64,000 bases of DNA from Cyanobacteria bacterium SZAS LIN-3 (GTDB lineage: Bacteria > Cyanobacteriota > Vampirovibrionia > Obscuribacterales > Obscuribacteraceae): NCBI GenBank assembly GCA_018266215.1, contig JAFEAV010000016.1, positions 32,519 through 96,518 on the forward strand, given 5' to 3'. Below the pieces are notes generated by a model. That model did no database searches and was not told the DNA's origin. It was given only the letters and a program-made list of their open reading frames with translations. Position numbers and translations under genes: made by a program. How positions within the stretch are numbered: the first letter of the stretch is position 1; every line of letters starts with the position of its first letter. Positions 55,662 through 64,000 of this stretch are shown here, piece after piece.

Positions 55662-56354
55662 ATGGCCAAAACTTCAGCGATTTTACTATCAATAGCCCTG
55701 ACTTTGTCCAGCAGTGCGTCTGCTTTTGCTCAGAACCGCGAGCAGGATCCCCTTGATGCCATCTACGATCAGATAAATGCCCAGGCCAGAGCCGGTGCCT
55801 CCGCTCCCCTGCCGGTGCGCGACAGCCGTGCCTTCAATCAATTTATGCAGCAGACGAGCGGCAACCTCAATGTGGAGTATGCCAATACCGCTAAATCAGA
55901 AGCGGCTCGTCGGCAGGATGCGATGACTACAGGCAGCTATGAGCAGAAGCGCATCAATGAGCTGGCCGACTGGGAAAAGTCACAGATTCAGAACAGCACT
56001 ACGCATTACGGCCGCAGCGGGCGCACAAGCACGCGCTCTTACAATACCGGCAGCAGCGCCGATTTGCAGGCAGTGGAAGCCAATCGCCGACTGAATTTGT
56101 CGCAGTCTGATGATTCGACCGCCAGTCGCTTGCAGGACAATGCCGCCTTTGCCCAGGGGCGCGATCAGGCAATGCAGGATGTGGCCAACAATCTGCGCGA
56201 TCAGGTGCTGAGCACCCAGTCATCCGACAAACCTTTTGGCCTGCAGGGTGTGGGCACTAATCTTTATGTGCGGCAGTATGGCCGGCCGGATGCAAACTTG
56301 CCGCCGGTGCGCAATGCCGCGGCGCGTATAGTGCCTTCCAATTCCGATTACTGA
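55662..56354 (+). CDS. Exported protein, paralogue A of a tandem pair
   Basis: About 230 residues from ATG 55662 with AGG 6 nt upstream. Signal peptide (TSAILLSIALTLSSSASAFA), then a Gln/Ala/Ser-rich mature part likely helical or disordered. The C-terminus GTNLYVRQYGRPDANLPPVRNAAARIVPS shares a pattern with the next gene (NLFVRYYG...AAARIVP). The pair is likely a duplication. The function is unknown. Confidence 0.6.
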   Translation: MAKTSAILLSIALTLSSSASAFAQNREQDPLDAIYDQINAQARAGASAPLPVRDSRAFNQFMQQTSGNLNVEYANTAKSEAARRQDAMTTGSYEQKRINELADWEKSQIQNSTTHYGRSGRTSTRSYNTGSSADLQAVEANRRLNLSQSDDSTASRLQDNAAFAQGRDQAMQDVANNLRDQVLSTQSSDKPFGLQGVGTNLYVRQYGRPDANLPPVRNAAARIVPSNSDY

Positions 56355-56364
56355 GCTATGATGA

Positions 56365-57084
56365 ATGTGTGGACCTGTGGTGAATGCTATTAATGCTACC
56401 GGTAAACTGCTGCAATCTCGGCTCACCGCGGTGAGCGCCACGGCATTGCTCTGTTTGTCATTCAGTGGTCAAGTCTGGCAATTGGCATGGGCACAGGGTA
56501 TTACCGAAACCAAAGTCTTGCCGGCCGTCAGTGAAGCGCAGAAGAAGGGTCAACCCAAGCCAAAATCCGCTTCGCACCTGGATAGCTATTTGACCGACCA
56601 GCTGGCGCGTGAAAAGGCCAAGCATCGTACATACTATGAAAGTCTGGCCAAGAACGCATCCGAGACGGGACAGCGCGATCTTCGCAATTTGCGAAACTCC
56701 GGAGCGGAGCGCAACATGCCGGTTTACACGCCCAATGATAATTCTTACCAGCCCATGTCCGCGCGTGTGCCCGGCTACAATCCGGCGACAAGTCTACCCG
56801 CGCGCAGTCCGGTGTATGTTTCGCAGGAGCTTGAATACGCCAAAATGAAAGAGGCCATGGCTCAGGAAAAGGCGGCGCAGCTGCGCAAAGTGGCGGCGGA
56901 AAAAGAAGCCGGCTTGCAACAGTCGATGGAGAACATGAAATCGCAAATGAAAGAAAGTCATGTGCCCGGAGCGGCCGTCGCCAGGCCCGAAGGAAGCAAT
57001 CTTTTTGTGCGATATTACGGCTCGTCTTCGGGGAAACCATATGAGGTACACCCGGCTGCAGCGCGCATCGTGCCGCATCAATAA
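56365..57084 (+). CDS. Exported protein, paralogue B of a tandem pair
   Basis: Protein of 239 residues, 10 bp after paralogue A. It has a hydrophobic N-terminal signal (VSATALLCLSFSGQVWQLAWA), a Lys/Gln/Glu-rich helical body (about 130-190, KMKEAMAQEKAAQLRKVAAEKEAGLQQ in character) and the same closing motif NLFVRYYG...AAARIVP. The shared end with paralogue A may be an interaction or sorting tail. The function is unknown. Confidence 0.6.
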   Translation: MCGPVVNAINATGKLLQSRLTAVSATALLCLSFSGQVWQLAWAQGITETKVLPAVSEAQKKGQPKPKSASHLDSYLTDQLAREKAKHRTYYESLAKNASETGQRDLRNLRNSGAERNMPVYTPNDNSYQPMSARVPGYNPATSLPARSPVYVSQELEYAKMKEAMAQEKAAQLRKVAAEKEAGLQQSMENMKSQMKESHVPGAAVARPEGSNLFVRYYGSSSGKPYEVHPAAARIVPHQ

Positions 57085-57116
57085 GAGTTTTCCATGTATT
57101 TTCCGCCGAAAGTAAT

Positions 57117-57145
57117 TTGACAGCGGCTCTGGGCTTATCTATGAT
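57117..57145 (+). promoter_or_regulatory. Near-consensus sigma70 promoter of a predicted RNA gene
   Basis: TTGACA (57117-57122), a 17-bp spacer and TATGAT (57140-57145). It is the best -35/-10 match seen in this window and has no open reading frame after it until tsaE at 57369. Predicted start at about 57151-57153. Confidence 0.75.
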
Positions 57146-57151
57146 CCCCTT

Positions 57152-57354
57152 AGTCTCGGTCTGGGGCAACGCTTTAAAGTTTTGTCCTATTGTTTCGAGT
57201 AATTGGGGTTCCAACTCAAAACTCTGACGTATACCTAAGACCCCTTTCGGTTCAAGTGCCGCCTGGGAGTAGGAAACGGTAAGGAGCAAGGAGGTTCCCC
57301 CCCTGGATTTTCCGGGTCAAAACTCGCAACGTCCTGGGCCGAGACCATCTTTTT
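57152..57354 (+). ncRNA. Predicted structured RNA of about 200 nt, possibly 6S RNA
   Basis: The 5' end (57153-57167) pairs with the 3' end (57331-57345) in a continuous 15-bp closing stem that uses four G-U pairs (GTCTCGG with CCGAGAC at the base). After an internal loop, AGTTTTG (57178-57184) pairs with CAAAACT (57318-57324), then further short pairings continue toward the centre. A T-run (57350-57354) follows the closing stem, like a terminator. Length, closed ends and strong promoter fit 6S RNA (ssrS), which binds RNA polymerase, but no sequence match was possible. Alternatives: a tsaE leader regulator or another small RNA. SRP RNA was considered and lacks its motif. Confidence 0.55.
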
Positions 57355-57368
57355 AGAATGTTGGTGTA

Positions 57369-57974
57369 ATGCACTTTCTGCTTCGCGATCTTGCCGCTAC
57401 GCAGCGCTTCGGGGCCTGCCTGGCTAATTGTATTGAGAATGGCGGCATAAACTCTTCCGTTGTAATCGCCCTCGAAGGCCCGCTCGGCGCGGGTAAAACC
57501 ACGCTCGTTAAATCGGTCGGTGCAGCCCTGGGCGTGCGTGAAGTTATTTCCAGCCCTACCTTTACTATGCTCAATGAGTATTACAGCGGCCGCTTGCCGC
57601 TATTTCACCTTGATATTTACCGAGGCGGTGAGACCGGTGAAGTGATGGACCTTGATACTCTCGGTCTGGAGCTTGAGGAAATGCTCGGCGGCAAAGGTGT
57701 GGCCATGATCGAATGGCCCAAATATTTTGTTTGTGACGGGCATTCTTTTTTTGACGGCCGTGATTATCTTGACCTGGCACTAAAGTTTGCTGACGCTCCT
57801 GACAACCCTGGCAGATTTGAGGGAGTGTTACGAGAAGACTCACCCCCAGAAAAATATATAAAGGATGGGTTTACAGAAGCCCGGATAGCGACCCTGTCTG
57901 CAAAAGGGGGTCAATCGGCAATACTTTTGGCCAAGCTATCCGACGAGCTTAGTGCTATGGTTATAAATTTGTAA
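57369..57974 (+). CDS. tsaE: tRNA threonylcarbamoyladenosine biosynthesis ATPase TsaE
   Basis: ATPase needed for the t6A37 modification of tRNAs that read ANN codons, with TsaB, TsaC and TsaD. 201 residues. Walker A EGPLGAGKTTLVK near 37-49, SSPTFTMLNEY near 62-72, HLDIYR near 80 and IEWPKYF (Trp/Glu) near 117 are the family marks. It is somewhat longer than the usual 150-160 residues because of an extra C-terminal 45-60 residues. The ATG is 15 nt after the T-run that ends the predicted RNA. Confidence 0.93.
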   Translation: MHFLLRDLAATQRFGACLANCIENGGINSSVVIALEGPLGAGKTTLVKSVGAALGVREVISSPTFTMLNEYYSGRLPLFHLDIYRGGETGEVMDLDTLGLELEEMLGGKGVAMIEWPKYFVCDGHSFFDGRDYLDLALKFADAPDNPGRFEGVLREDSPPEKYIKDGFTEARIATLSAKGGQSAILLAKLSDELSAMVINL

Positions 57975-57997
57975 GGCGAGGTCCGTATTGCCCACCG

Positions 57998-58006
57998 TGT
58001 TATACT
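57998..58006 (+). promoter_or_regulatory. Extended -10 promoter before topA
   Basis: TG-T-TATACT (57998-58006) is an extended -10 element with no good -35 box. It would start transcription near 58013, giving a leader of about 55 nt for topA. Confidence 0.45.
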
Positions 58007-58068
58007 CCTACCTCGCAAGTATCTTGACAGGCTGTAATTAGCTCCCAGAGAGAGTTTCACAAAACACA

Positions 58069-60441
58069 ATGCCCAAATTCCTAGTTATTGTTGAGTCTCC
58101 GGCCAAGGCCAAGACCATAAGTAAGATCCTCGGTAAGGACTACACAGTTAAGGCCAGCGTAGGCCACGTGCGCGACCTGCCCAAAAACAAATTGGGAGTG
58201 AACGTACGCAAAAACTTTGAACCTTTATACGAGTTGTTGAAGGACAAAGAACCGATCGTCGCCGAATTGAAGGAAGCAGCGAGTACCGCTGACAAAGTCT
58301 TCCTGGCGCCTGACCCTGACCGCGAAGGGGAAGCGATCGCATGGCACCTTTCGGAGATCCTTGATCTGCCGAAGAAAAAGGTGCACAGAATCGAGTTTAA
58401 CGAAATCACCAAAGACGCTGTACTGGCGGCCATTAAGGCGCCCCGTCAAATCGACAAACGACTGGTTGATGCCCAGCAAGCACGTCGCGTGCTGGACCGT
58501 CTGGTCGGCTATAAGATAAGTCCGCTTCTCTGGCGCAAGGTCAACGGCCGTTCGGCCGGCCGTGTACAGTCAGTGGCCGTGCGCTTGATCTGCGCCCGTG
58601 AGACTGAAGTTGATAGCTTCACCCCGCAGGAATACTGGACCATCAAGGCCGAGCTTTCCCGGGCCAAGAGCAAGACTTTCTTCAGCGCGCCTCTGTCAAA
58701 ATGGCAGGGCAAGCGCGTCATAGCCGCTTCCGAAAAGGCTACCGCGCAGACTACCGTTATCGACAGCAAAAAACTGGCTGACGAAATCCTCAAGAAGACT
58801 GAAAAGCAGGAATTCGCCGTGGCCTCAGTCACGGAGAAAGTTTCGCAGCGTTCGCCCCAGGCGCCTTTCATCACCTCCACTCTGCAGCGGGAAGCATCGA
58901 CTTTCCTTGGCTATACGGTCAAGAAGACGATGCAAGTCGCTCAGACTCTATATGAAGGTGTGGAATTGCCCGAAGGCGCGACCGGTCTCATCACTTATAT
59001 GAGAACCGACAGCACCCGCGTTTCGCAACAAGCGCAGGACGACGCGAAGAAGTTCATTATTTCCGCCTACGGCAAGAAGTATTATCCGGACAAGCCGCGT
59101 GTTTACGCTCGTAAGGGCAAATCGGTACAGGATGCCCACGAAGCAATCCGTCCCGCTTATCCCGAGCGCAAGCCCGAGTCCCTAAAGCAATATCTCACCC
59201 CCGATCAGCTCAAGGTTTACAAGCTCATCTGGGAACGCTTCATGGCCAGCCAGATGGCGTCCGCTGAGATTCTCACCCGTTCGGTGGAAATCACCGCCGG
59301 TGATGCGGTCTTCAGAGCTTCGGCTTCGGAAAAGAAATTTGCCGGTTTCACCATCGTTTATGACCGCCTGACCAAGGATATGGCTACCGATTCGGAAAGC
59401 CAGCCGGAAGGTGAGGAAGAGAGCGAAGAAGCGACCAACTTGCCAGAGCTCACCAAGGGTGAAAAGCTCAAGTTGAAAGACTTCAAGCCCGATCAACATT
59501 TCACCCAACCGCCACCCAGATACACTGAAGCTTCCCTGATTAAGACTCTGGAAGAACTGGGCATCGGCCGTCCGTCAACATATGCCGCGACAGTCAACAC
59601 CATTGTCGATCGCAAATATGTCGAGCGTCAGCAAAAAGCGCTCTGCCCCACCAAGCTGGGACAGGCTGTCAATGCCCTTCTCGTCGAACACTTCGGCAAC
59701 ATTGTCGATGTCGGATTTACGGCGGAAATGGAAGCCGACCTGGACAAAATCGAAGAAGACAAAGTCGACTGGCACTTGATGCTCAAAGGCTTCTATCAGC
59801 CGTTTAACGAGACTTTGAAGAAGGCCGAAGAGAACATGAACAAGGTTCTCATTCTCTCCGACCAGCTCTGTCCCGCCTGCGGTCAGCCTATGGCTATTCG
59901 CTCATCGAGATTTGGTCAGTTCCTTGGTTGCGTCGGTTATCCCGAATGCAAAACCAAGATCGCTCTGACTAAAGAAGGCAAGCCGGTTCCGGAAGACAGA
60001 CCGTCCGAGGAACTGTGCAAGACCTGCAAGTCTCCCATGCTTATTCGCTACGGCAGATACGGTGATTACCTCGCCTGCTCCTCGGAAGAGTGCACCGAGC
60101 AAAGACCGATCCTCAAACTCACCGGTGTTGATTGTCCGCGACCAGGTTGCGAAGGTCACATTGTTGAAAAGAAATCGCGCCACGGCAAAATCTTCTACGG
60201 TTGTAGCAATTATTCGCTCAATCAGTGCACCAGCGCTTACTGGTATCCGCCCATTGTTTCGGGCGGTCCCAACAATTCCAATAAGTGCCCGCAATGCGGC
60301 ACCATGCTTGTCTACAAACTGCTCAAGCGCGGTGACCAGGTAGCGTGCGCCGCTAAGGAATGCGACTTTGCCCAGCCAATCACGGGCAAGGAAACTTACG
60401 CCGGTCAGAAGAAAGACACTCCAACTGAAGTGACCGTTTAA
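58069..60441 (+). CDS. topA: DNA topoisomerase I
   Basis: Type IA topoisomerase that relaxes negative supercoils, 790 residues. N-terminal Toprim domain (VIVESPAKAKTISKIL, APDPDREGEAIAWHL with the metal-binding DxD-Glu), the active-site Tyr at about 310 in LITYMRTDSTR, and the RPSTYAATV block near 500. The C-terminus holds several zinc-ribbon units (CPAC...CVGYPEC, CKTC...CSSEEC, CPQCG...CAAKECD), as in E. coli and cyanobacterial enzymes. All key residues are present. Confidence 0.95.
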   Translation: MPKFLVIVESPAKAKTISKILGKDYTVKASVGHVRDLPKNKLGVNVRKNFEPLYELLKDKEPIVAELKEAASTADKVFLAPDPDREGEAIAWHLSEILDLPKKKVHRIEFNEITKDAVLAAIKAPRQIDKRLVDAQQARRVLDRLVGYKISPLLWRKVNGRSAGRVQSVAVRLICARETEVDSFTPQEYWTIKAELSRAKSKTFFSAPLSKWQGKRVIAASEKATAQTTVIDSKKLADEILKKTEKQEFAVASVTEKVSQRSPQAPFITSTLQREASTFLGYTVKKTMQVAQTLYEGVELPEGATGLITYMRTDSTRVSQQAQDDAKKFIISAYGKKYYPDKPRVYARKGKSVQDAHEAIRPAYPERKPESLKQYLTPDQLKVYKLIWERFMASQMASAEILTRSVEITAGDAVFRASASEKKFAGFTIVYDRLTKDMATDSESQPEGEEESEEATNLPELTKGEKLKLKDFKPDQHFTQPPPRYTEASLIKTLEELGIGRPSTYAATVNTIVDRKYVERQQKALCPTKLGQAVNALLVEHFGNIVDVGFTAEMEADLDKIEEDKVDWHLMLKGFYQPFNETLKKAEENMNKVLILSDQLCPACGQPMAIRSSRFGQFLGCVGYPECKTKIALTKEGKPVPEDRPSEELCKTCKSPMLIRYGRYGDYLACSSEECTEQRPILKLTGVDCPRPGCEGHIVEKKSRHGKIFYGCSNYSLNQCTSAYWYPPIVSGGPNNSNKCPQCGTMLVYKLLKRGDQVACAAKECDFAQPITGKETYAGQKKDTPTEVTV

Positions 60442-60521
60442 CTTCAGCTTGAAAACGGCTGCGTGGTTCCGGGTAAGCACCCCCGGCGTGGTACCAGATA
60501 TAGTGGCGAGGCTTTTGCGCT

Positions 60522-60986
60522 TTGAGCGACTTTGCGCGCACTGGTAGTGCCCTTCTCTACGATCGTTTCTCCAAAGACACGATCCGGGTGATTATTTTTG
60601 CTCATGGTGAGGCGGCGACGCTGGGTCGCTACGATGTCGGCTGTGAGCAATTATTTCTTGCCCTGCTCAATGAGCGCAAAGGACTGTACAGCAGTATCTT
60701 GACGTCGATGGGTTTGACTCTGGAAGAGACAAGACGCGTTGTAAAAGAGATCAGCGGCGCGGTCAAGGGACCGACAGCCAACGAAATCATCTTCACCCGG
60801 GACGCTGAGAAGTGTCTCGAGTTGGCCTGGGGCGAAGCGCAACGATTGGATGTCGATCAGATACAGCCAGAACATATACTGCTGGCGCTTCTTGTCACAG
60901 ATAGTAAGGCTCTGGCAAATTTGTGGGCCGAGCTGCGAATCAACAGGGCAAAATTCAAAGACCATGTCTTCAAGTTGATTTCTTAA
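60522..60986 (+). CDS. Stand-alone Clp N-domain protein next to clpC
   Basis: Protein of 154 residues that is only a Clp N-terminal repeat domain (YDRFSKDTIRVIIFAHGEAATLGRYDVGCEQLFLALL; then IIFTRDAEKCLELAWGEAQRLDVDQIQPEHILLALL), the same two-repeat fold as residues 1-150 of the following ClpC. There is no AAA+ module. The TTG start has GCGAGG upstream. It resembles plant ClpT subunits, N-domain-only proteins that join the Clp core, or a substrate/adaptor binder. Its place 200 bp before clpC favours a role with ClpC. Confidence 0.85.
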   Translation: MSDFARTGSALLYDRFSKDTIRVIIFAHGEAATLGRYDVGCEQLFLALLNERKGLYSSILTSMGLTLEETRRVVKEISGAVKGPTANEIIFTRDAEKCLELAWGEAQRLDVDQIQPEHILLALLVTDSKALANLWAELRINRAKFKDHVFKLIS

Positions 60987-61186
60987 ATCTAGCTGCCAAG
61001 ACCAGCCTGCAGTCAATTTTTTCGGGAGAAACCCCGCAAACGTGGCCGTCTCAAGGAATTCTTCAAGGATGAGGCTTGCCGAAATTGGCTGCCTATGCCG
61101 GAACGGCAGGGGCATGGTGTTAGAATGTAATCACCATAGGGATATCATCTGGATTTTTCCAGGCACAGTTTGAGGGTTAAACCGCC

Positions 61187-63781
61187 ATGTTTGAACGGTT
61201 CACGGAAAAAGCGATCAAAGTAATAATGCTGGCTCAAGAAGAAGCCCGCAGACTTGGTCACAATTTTGTGGGCACTGAGCAGATTTTACTTGGCCTCATT
61301 GGCGAAGGGACCGGCATCGCTGCCAAGACCCTTAAGTCAATGGGTGTCAATTTGAAAGACGCTCGTGTTGAAGTGGAAAAGATTATTGGCCGTGGCTCCG
61401 GGTTCGTGGCTGTGGAGATACCCTTCACCCCTCGCGCCAAGCGAGTGCTCGAGTTGTCCTGGGATGAAGCCAGACAGCTTGGCCATAACTACATAGGTAC
61501 GGAGCATCTCTTGCTCGGTCTCATCAGAGAAGGCGAAGGCGTTGCCGCCCGCGTCCTGGAAAATCTCGGTGTGGACCTGACCAAGGTACGCAGTCATGTC
61601 ATCCGTCTGTTGGGTGAAAGCGGTGCCGCTACCTCCGGATCTTCCTCCACCACCACTACGGGTCGCTCCAAGACCCCTACGCTGGACGAGTTTGGTGTCA
61701 ACATGACCCAGGCCGCTCAGGAAAATCGTCTTGACCCGGTTGTCGGACGCGAGAAAGAAATCGAACGCGTTATCCAGATTCTGGGCAGACGTACCAAAAA
61801 CAATCCTGTGCTCATCGGTGAGCCCGGTGTCGGTAAGACCGCCATCGCTGAAGGTCTTGCTATCCGCATCTCCAACGCCGATGTCCCGGAAATTTTGCTC
61901 GACAAGAAAATCGTCATGCTCGATATCGGCTTACTTGTAGCCGGTACCAAGTATCGTGGTGAATTTGAAGAGCGTCTGAAAAAGATCATGGACGAAATCC
62001 GCGCCGCCGGAAACGTCATGCTCGTCATCGACGAACTGCATACATTGATTGGTGCCGGTGCCGCTGAAGGCGCCATCGACGCCGCCAATATCCTCAAGCC
62101 GGCTCTGGCTCGTGGCGAACTACAGTGTATCGGTGCCACGACCATGGACGAGTACCGCAAGCACATCGAGCGCGATGCCGCTCTCGAGCGCCGCTTCCAG
62201 CCCGTTATCGTCGATCCGCCTTCGGTTGAAGAAACCGTTGAAATCCTGCGCGGTCTGCGTCCCAAGTACGAAGAGCACCATCGCTTGATCATCTCCGATG
62301 AATCAATCGACCAGGCTTGCAAACTCTCGGATCGTTATATCTCCGACCGTTTCCTGCCGGACAAAGCCATCGACATCATCGACGAAGCTTCGTCCCGCGT
62401 CCGCCTGCGCGCTTCCAGCTTGCCGCCCGAAGGCAAGGAAGTGGAAAAGGAACTGCGCAAAGTGCGTCGCGACAAAGAAATGGCTATCCGTAATCAGGAA
62501 TTCGAAAAGGCCGCTTCCCTGCGCGAGCAGGAGACCAAGCTGTCCGAGAAGATTCGCGAAATCCAGACTGCCTGGAAGGCCAAACAGGAAACCGAAAAGC
62601 CTGTTGTCACTCCGGAAGAAGTCGCCCACGTAGTCAGCGCTTGGACAGGTATTCCCCTGCTCAAGCTGACCGAAGGCGAATCCGAGCGCTTGCTCCATAT
62701 GGCTGATGTGCTTCACCAGCGCGTAATCGGCCAGAACGATGCCGTTGACGCTATCTGTAAGGCCATCCGCAGAGCGCGCGTCGGCTTGAAGAATCCCAGC
62801 CGTCCTATCGGTTCGTTTATCTTCTCCGGTCCTACCGGCGTAGGTAAAACCGAGCTGGCTAAGGCCCTGGCCGGATACTTCTTCGGCTCTGAAGACAATC
62901 TGATTCGTATAGACATGTCCGAGTTTATGGAACACCACACCACTTCCAAGTTGATCGGCTCGCCTCCCGGCTATGTCGGCTATCAGGAAGGCGGCCAGCT
63001 GACCGAAGCGGTGCGTCGTAAACCGTACTCGGTAGTGCTCTTCGACGAAATCGAAAAAGCTCACCCCGATGTCTTCAACGTGCTTCTGCAAATCCTCGAT
63101 GACGGCCGTCTGTCAGACAGTAAGGGCCGCACCGTAGACTTCAAAAACACGATCATCATCATGACCTCCAACGTCGGTGCGCAATTCATCGACAAGTCCG
63201 CTCTCACCCTCGGCTTCCAGGTACAAACCCAGGCCGCCGAGCACACAGAGCGCTATAAGAAGATCAAAGATCTTGTTATGGACGCCATGAAGAAGACGTT
63301 CAAACCTGAGTTCCTCAATCGTATTGATGAAATCATCGTCTTCCAGCAGTTGACCAAGGAAGAGATCCGCAACATCGTCGACATCATGTCCGCCGATCTG
63401 CAGGCTCGTATCGTGGCCAACGGCATGGAGCTCGTCATCACGACCGAGTGCAAAGACCTGATCGCCAAAGAGGGTTATAACCCCACATATGGTGCCAGAC
63501 CTCTGCGCCGCGCCATCCAGCGTATGCTTGAAGATGCTCTTGCCGAGCAAGTCTTGAACGGCAGCTTCAAGGAAGGCGACATTATCGAAACCGAACTTGA
63601 AGGTGAAGTAATCAAATTCAAGAGCGCCGGCAAGATAGCCGCCAAGCCGCCTAAGGCAGACGAAAAAGAAAAAGCCGAAAAGCCGGAAAAACCTGAGAAG
63701 GCCGAAAAAGCCGCCAAGGGTGACAAATCCGATAAAGGCGATAAGTCAGACAGCGAGAAGAGCGAAGAAATCGTCAAATAA
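61187..63781 (+). CDS. clpC: ATP-dependent Clp protease ATP-binding subunit ClpC
   Basis: AAA+ unfoldase of 864 residues that feeds proteins to ClpP. The double Clp N domain ([34 protein letters not shown]) is followed by AAA1 (Walker [14 protein letters not shown]), a middle domain with a UVR-type coiled coil ([28 protein letters not shown] near 415-445), AAA2 ([13 protein letters not shown]) and a C-terminal small domain. The extreme C-terminus is a long Lys/Glu/Asp-rich tail (about 820-864), longer than usual. Typical of the cyanobacterial/Gram-positive ClpC class. Confidence 0.95.
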   Translation: MFERFTEKAIKVIMLAQEEARRLGHNFVGTEQILLGLIGEGTGIAAKTLKSMGVNLKDARVEVEKIIGRGSGFVAVEIPFTPRAKRVLELSWDEARQLGHNYIGTEHLLLGLIREGEGVAARVLENLGVDLTKVRSHVIRLLGESGAATSGSSSTTTTGRSKTPTLDEFGVNMTQAAQENRLDPVVGREKEIERVIQILGRRTKNNPVLIGEPGVGKTAIAEGLAIRISNADVPEILLDKKIVMLDIGLLVAGTKYRGEFEERLKKIMDEIRAAGNVMLVIDELHTLIGAGAAEGAIDAANILKPALARGELQCIGATTMDEYRKHIERDAALERRFQPVIVDPPSVEETVEILRGLRPKYEEHHRLIISDESIDQACKLSDRYISDRFLPDKAIDIIDEASSRVRLRASSLPPEGKEVEKELRKVRRDKEMAIRNQEFEKAASLREQETKLSEKIREIQTAWKAKQETEKPVVTPEEVAHVVSAWTGIPLLKLTEGESERLLHMADVLHQRVIGQNDAVDAICKAIRRARVGLKNPSRPIGSFIFSGPTGVGKTELAKALAGYFFGSEDNLIRIDMSEFMEHHTTSKLIGSPPGYVGYQEGGQLTEAVRRKPYSVVLFDEIEKAHPDVFNVLLQILDDGRLSDSKGRTVDFKNTIIIMTSNVGAQFIDKSALTLGFQVQTQAAEHTERYKKIKDLVMDAMKKTFKPEFLNRIDEIIVFQQLTKEEIRNIVDIMSADLQARIVANGMELVITTECKDLIAKEGYNPTYGARPLRRAIQRMLEDALAEQVLNGSFKEGDIIETELEGEVIKFKSAGKIAAKPPKADEKEKAEKPEKPEKAEKAAKGDKSDKGDKSDSEKSEEIVK

Positions 63782-63806
63782 CCGTTGAAGACAATCAATA
63801 AAGCAG

Positions 63807-63836
63807 GAGGGGAAGTCTGAAAAGACTTCCTCTTTT
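63807..63836 (+). terminator. Rho-independent terminator after clpC
   Basis: GAGGGGAAGTCT and AGACTTCCTC form a hairpin with a short GAAA loop, followed by TTTT at 63833-63836. Confidence 0.8.
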
Positions 63837-63904
63837 GTATGGTCTTATAGCCATGGGGGCTGCCTTTGTGGTATTTCTATCAGTCACGATTGAGTGATTG
63901 AATA

Positions 63905-64000
63905 ATGAGTTTTGGTTTAAAACGAAATCTCACAGCACTGGCGCTTGTCCTCACACAGAGTCTGGCTCCTGCCGTGGCAGCCAGTTCGCCCGCTGCTGTG
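63905..64000 (+). CDS. Start of an exported protein (3' partial)
   Basis: An ATG at 63905 opens a frame to the window edge. The first 32 residues form a signal peptide: basic GLKRN, then a hydrophobic core (LTALALVLTQSLAPAVA) and an Ala-Ala-Ser cleavage region. The mature part is outside the window, so the function cannot be told. Confidence 0.6.
   Translation, partial: MSFGLKRNLTALALVLTQSLAPAVAASSPAAV

Noticed and set aside
57152..57354. Signal recognition particle RNA
   Set aside because: The conserved GGAAG...AGCAGCC tip motif is not present.

Overview
The window reads as a chromosomal segment of a Gram-negative, cyanobacteria-related bacterium. The best guess is the non-photosynthetic Vampirovibrionia/Melainabacteria (Obscuribacterales-like) lineage. 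The reasons are: a YidC with an extra beta-rich domain in the loop after its third membrane segment, a layout I recall from cyanobacterial YidC; an Rcp1-type receiver module; Ser/Thr kinases with leucine-rich-repeat-like tails; many signal-peptide proteins of unknown family; and double zinc ribbons. No photosynthesis gene, rRNA, tRNA, insertion sequence, prophage or CRISPR array was seen. The affiliation is inference.

Layout. 1-14.4 kb: two Ser/Thr kinases with LRR-like tails bracket a hybrid histidine kinase with LRV repeats, a dienelactone hydrolase, a Tat-exported GH30 glycosidase, a GlsB-type membrane protein, a umuD-umuC-like operon, a beta-carbonic anhydrase, a receiver-like protein, a di-iron ferritin-like protein and an AlkA glycosylase. 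14.4-23 kb: a fatty-acid desaturase, then mostly exported proteins of unknown function, including a tandem pair sharing a WPGHYYLA motif and a TPR protein. 23-32.5 kb: an XRE regulator, a flavin-reductase-like protein, a three-gene operon (DUF1800, DUF1501, PLP decarboxylase), an exported catalase-peroxidase and a DUF2071 protein.

32.5-39.4 kb is the replication-origin neighbourhood. dnaA-dnaN run left on the minus strand, and rpmH-rnpA-yidD-yidC-jag run right. The 344-bp dnaA-dnaN gap has a cluster of DnaA-box-like sequences and is the best oriC candidate. 39.4-49.7 kb: a protein with tandem MshEN-like repeats, a GT2 glycosyltransferase, a peptide-type ABC substrate-binding protein, and a 1693-residue protein that joins a PD-(D/E)XK-like nuclease module, a UvrD-type helicase, a long Gln/Ala coiled coil and a double zinc ribbon. 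49.7-57 kb: a divergent two-component pair with a 14-bp inverted repeat between the genes, coaE, and paired exported proteins. 57-64 kb: a predicted stable RNA of about 200 nt (6S-like) with a near-consensus promoter, then tsaE, topA, a stand-alone Clp N-domain protein, clpC and the start of another exported protein.

Most interesting points: a UmuD-like protein lacking the catalytic Ser, the catalytic Lys and the Cys-Gly cleavage site, so it looks born in the processed state; the nuclease-helicase-coiled-coil-zinc-ribbon protein; the unannotated structured RNA before tsaE; an internal ribosome-binding site inside the hybrid kinase gene; an alkA whose homologous N-terminus lies upstream of any ATG/GTG/TTG; and several strong palindromes that look like operators.
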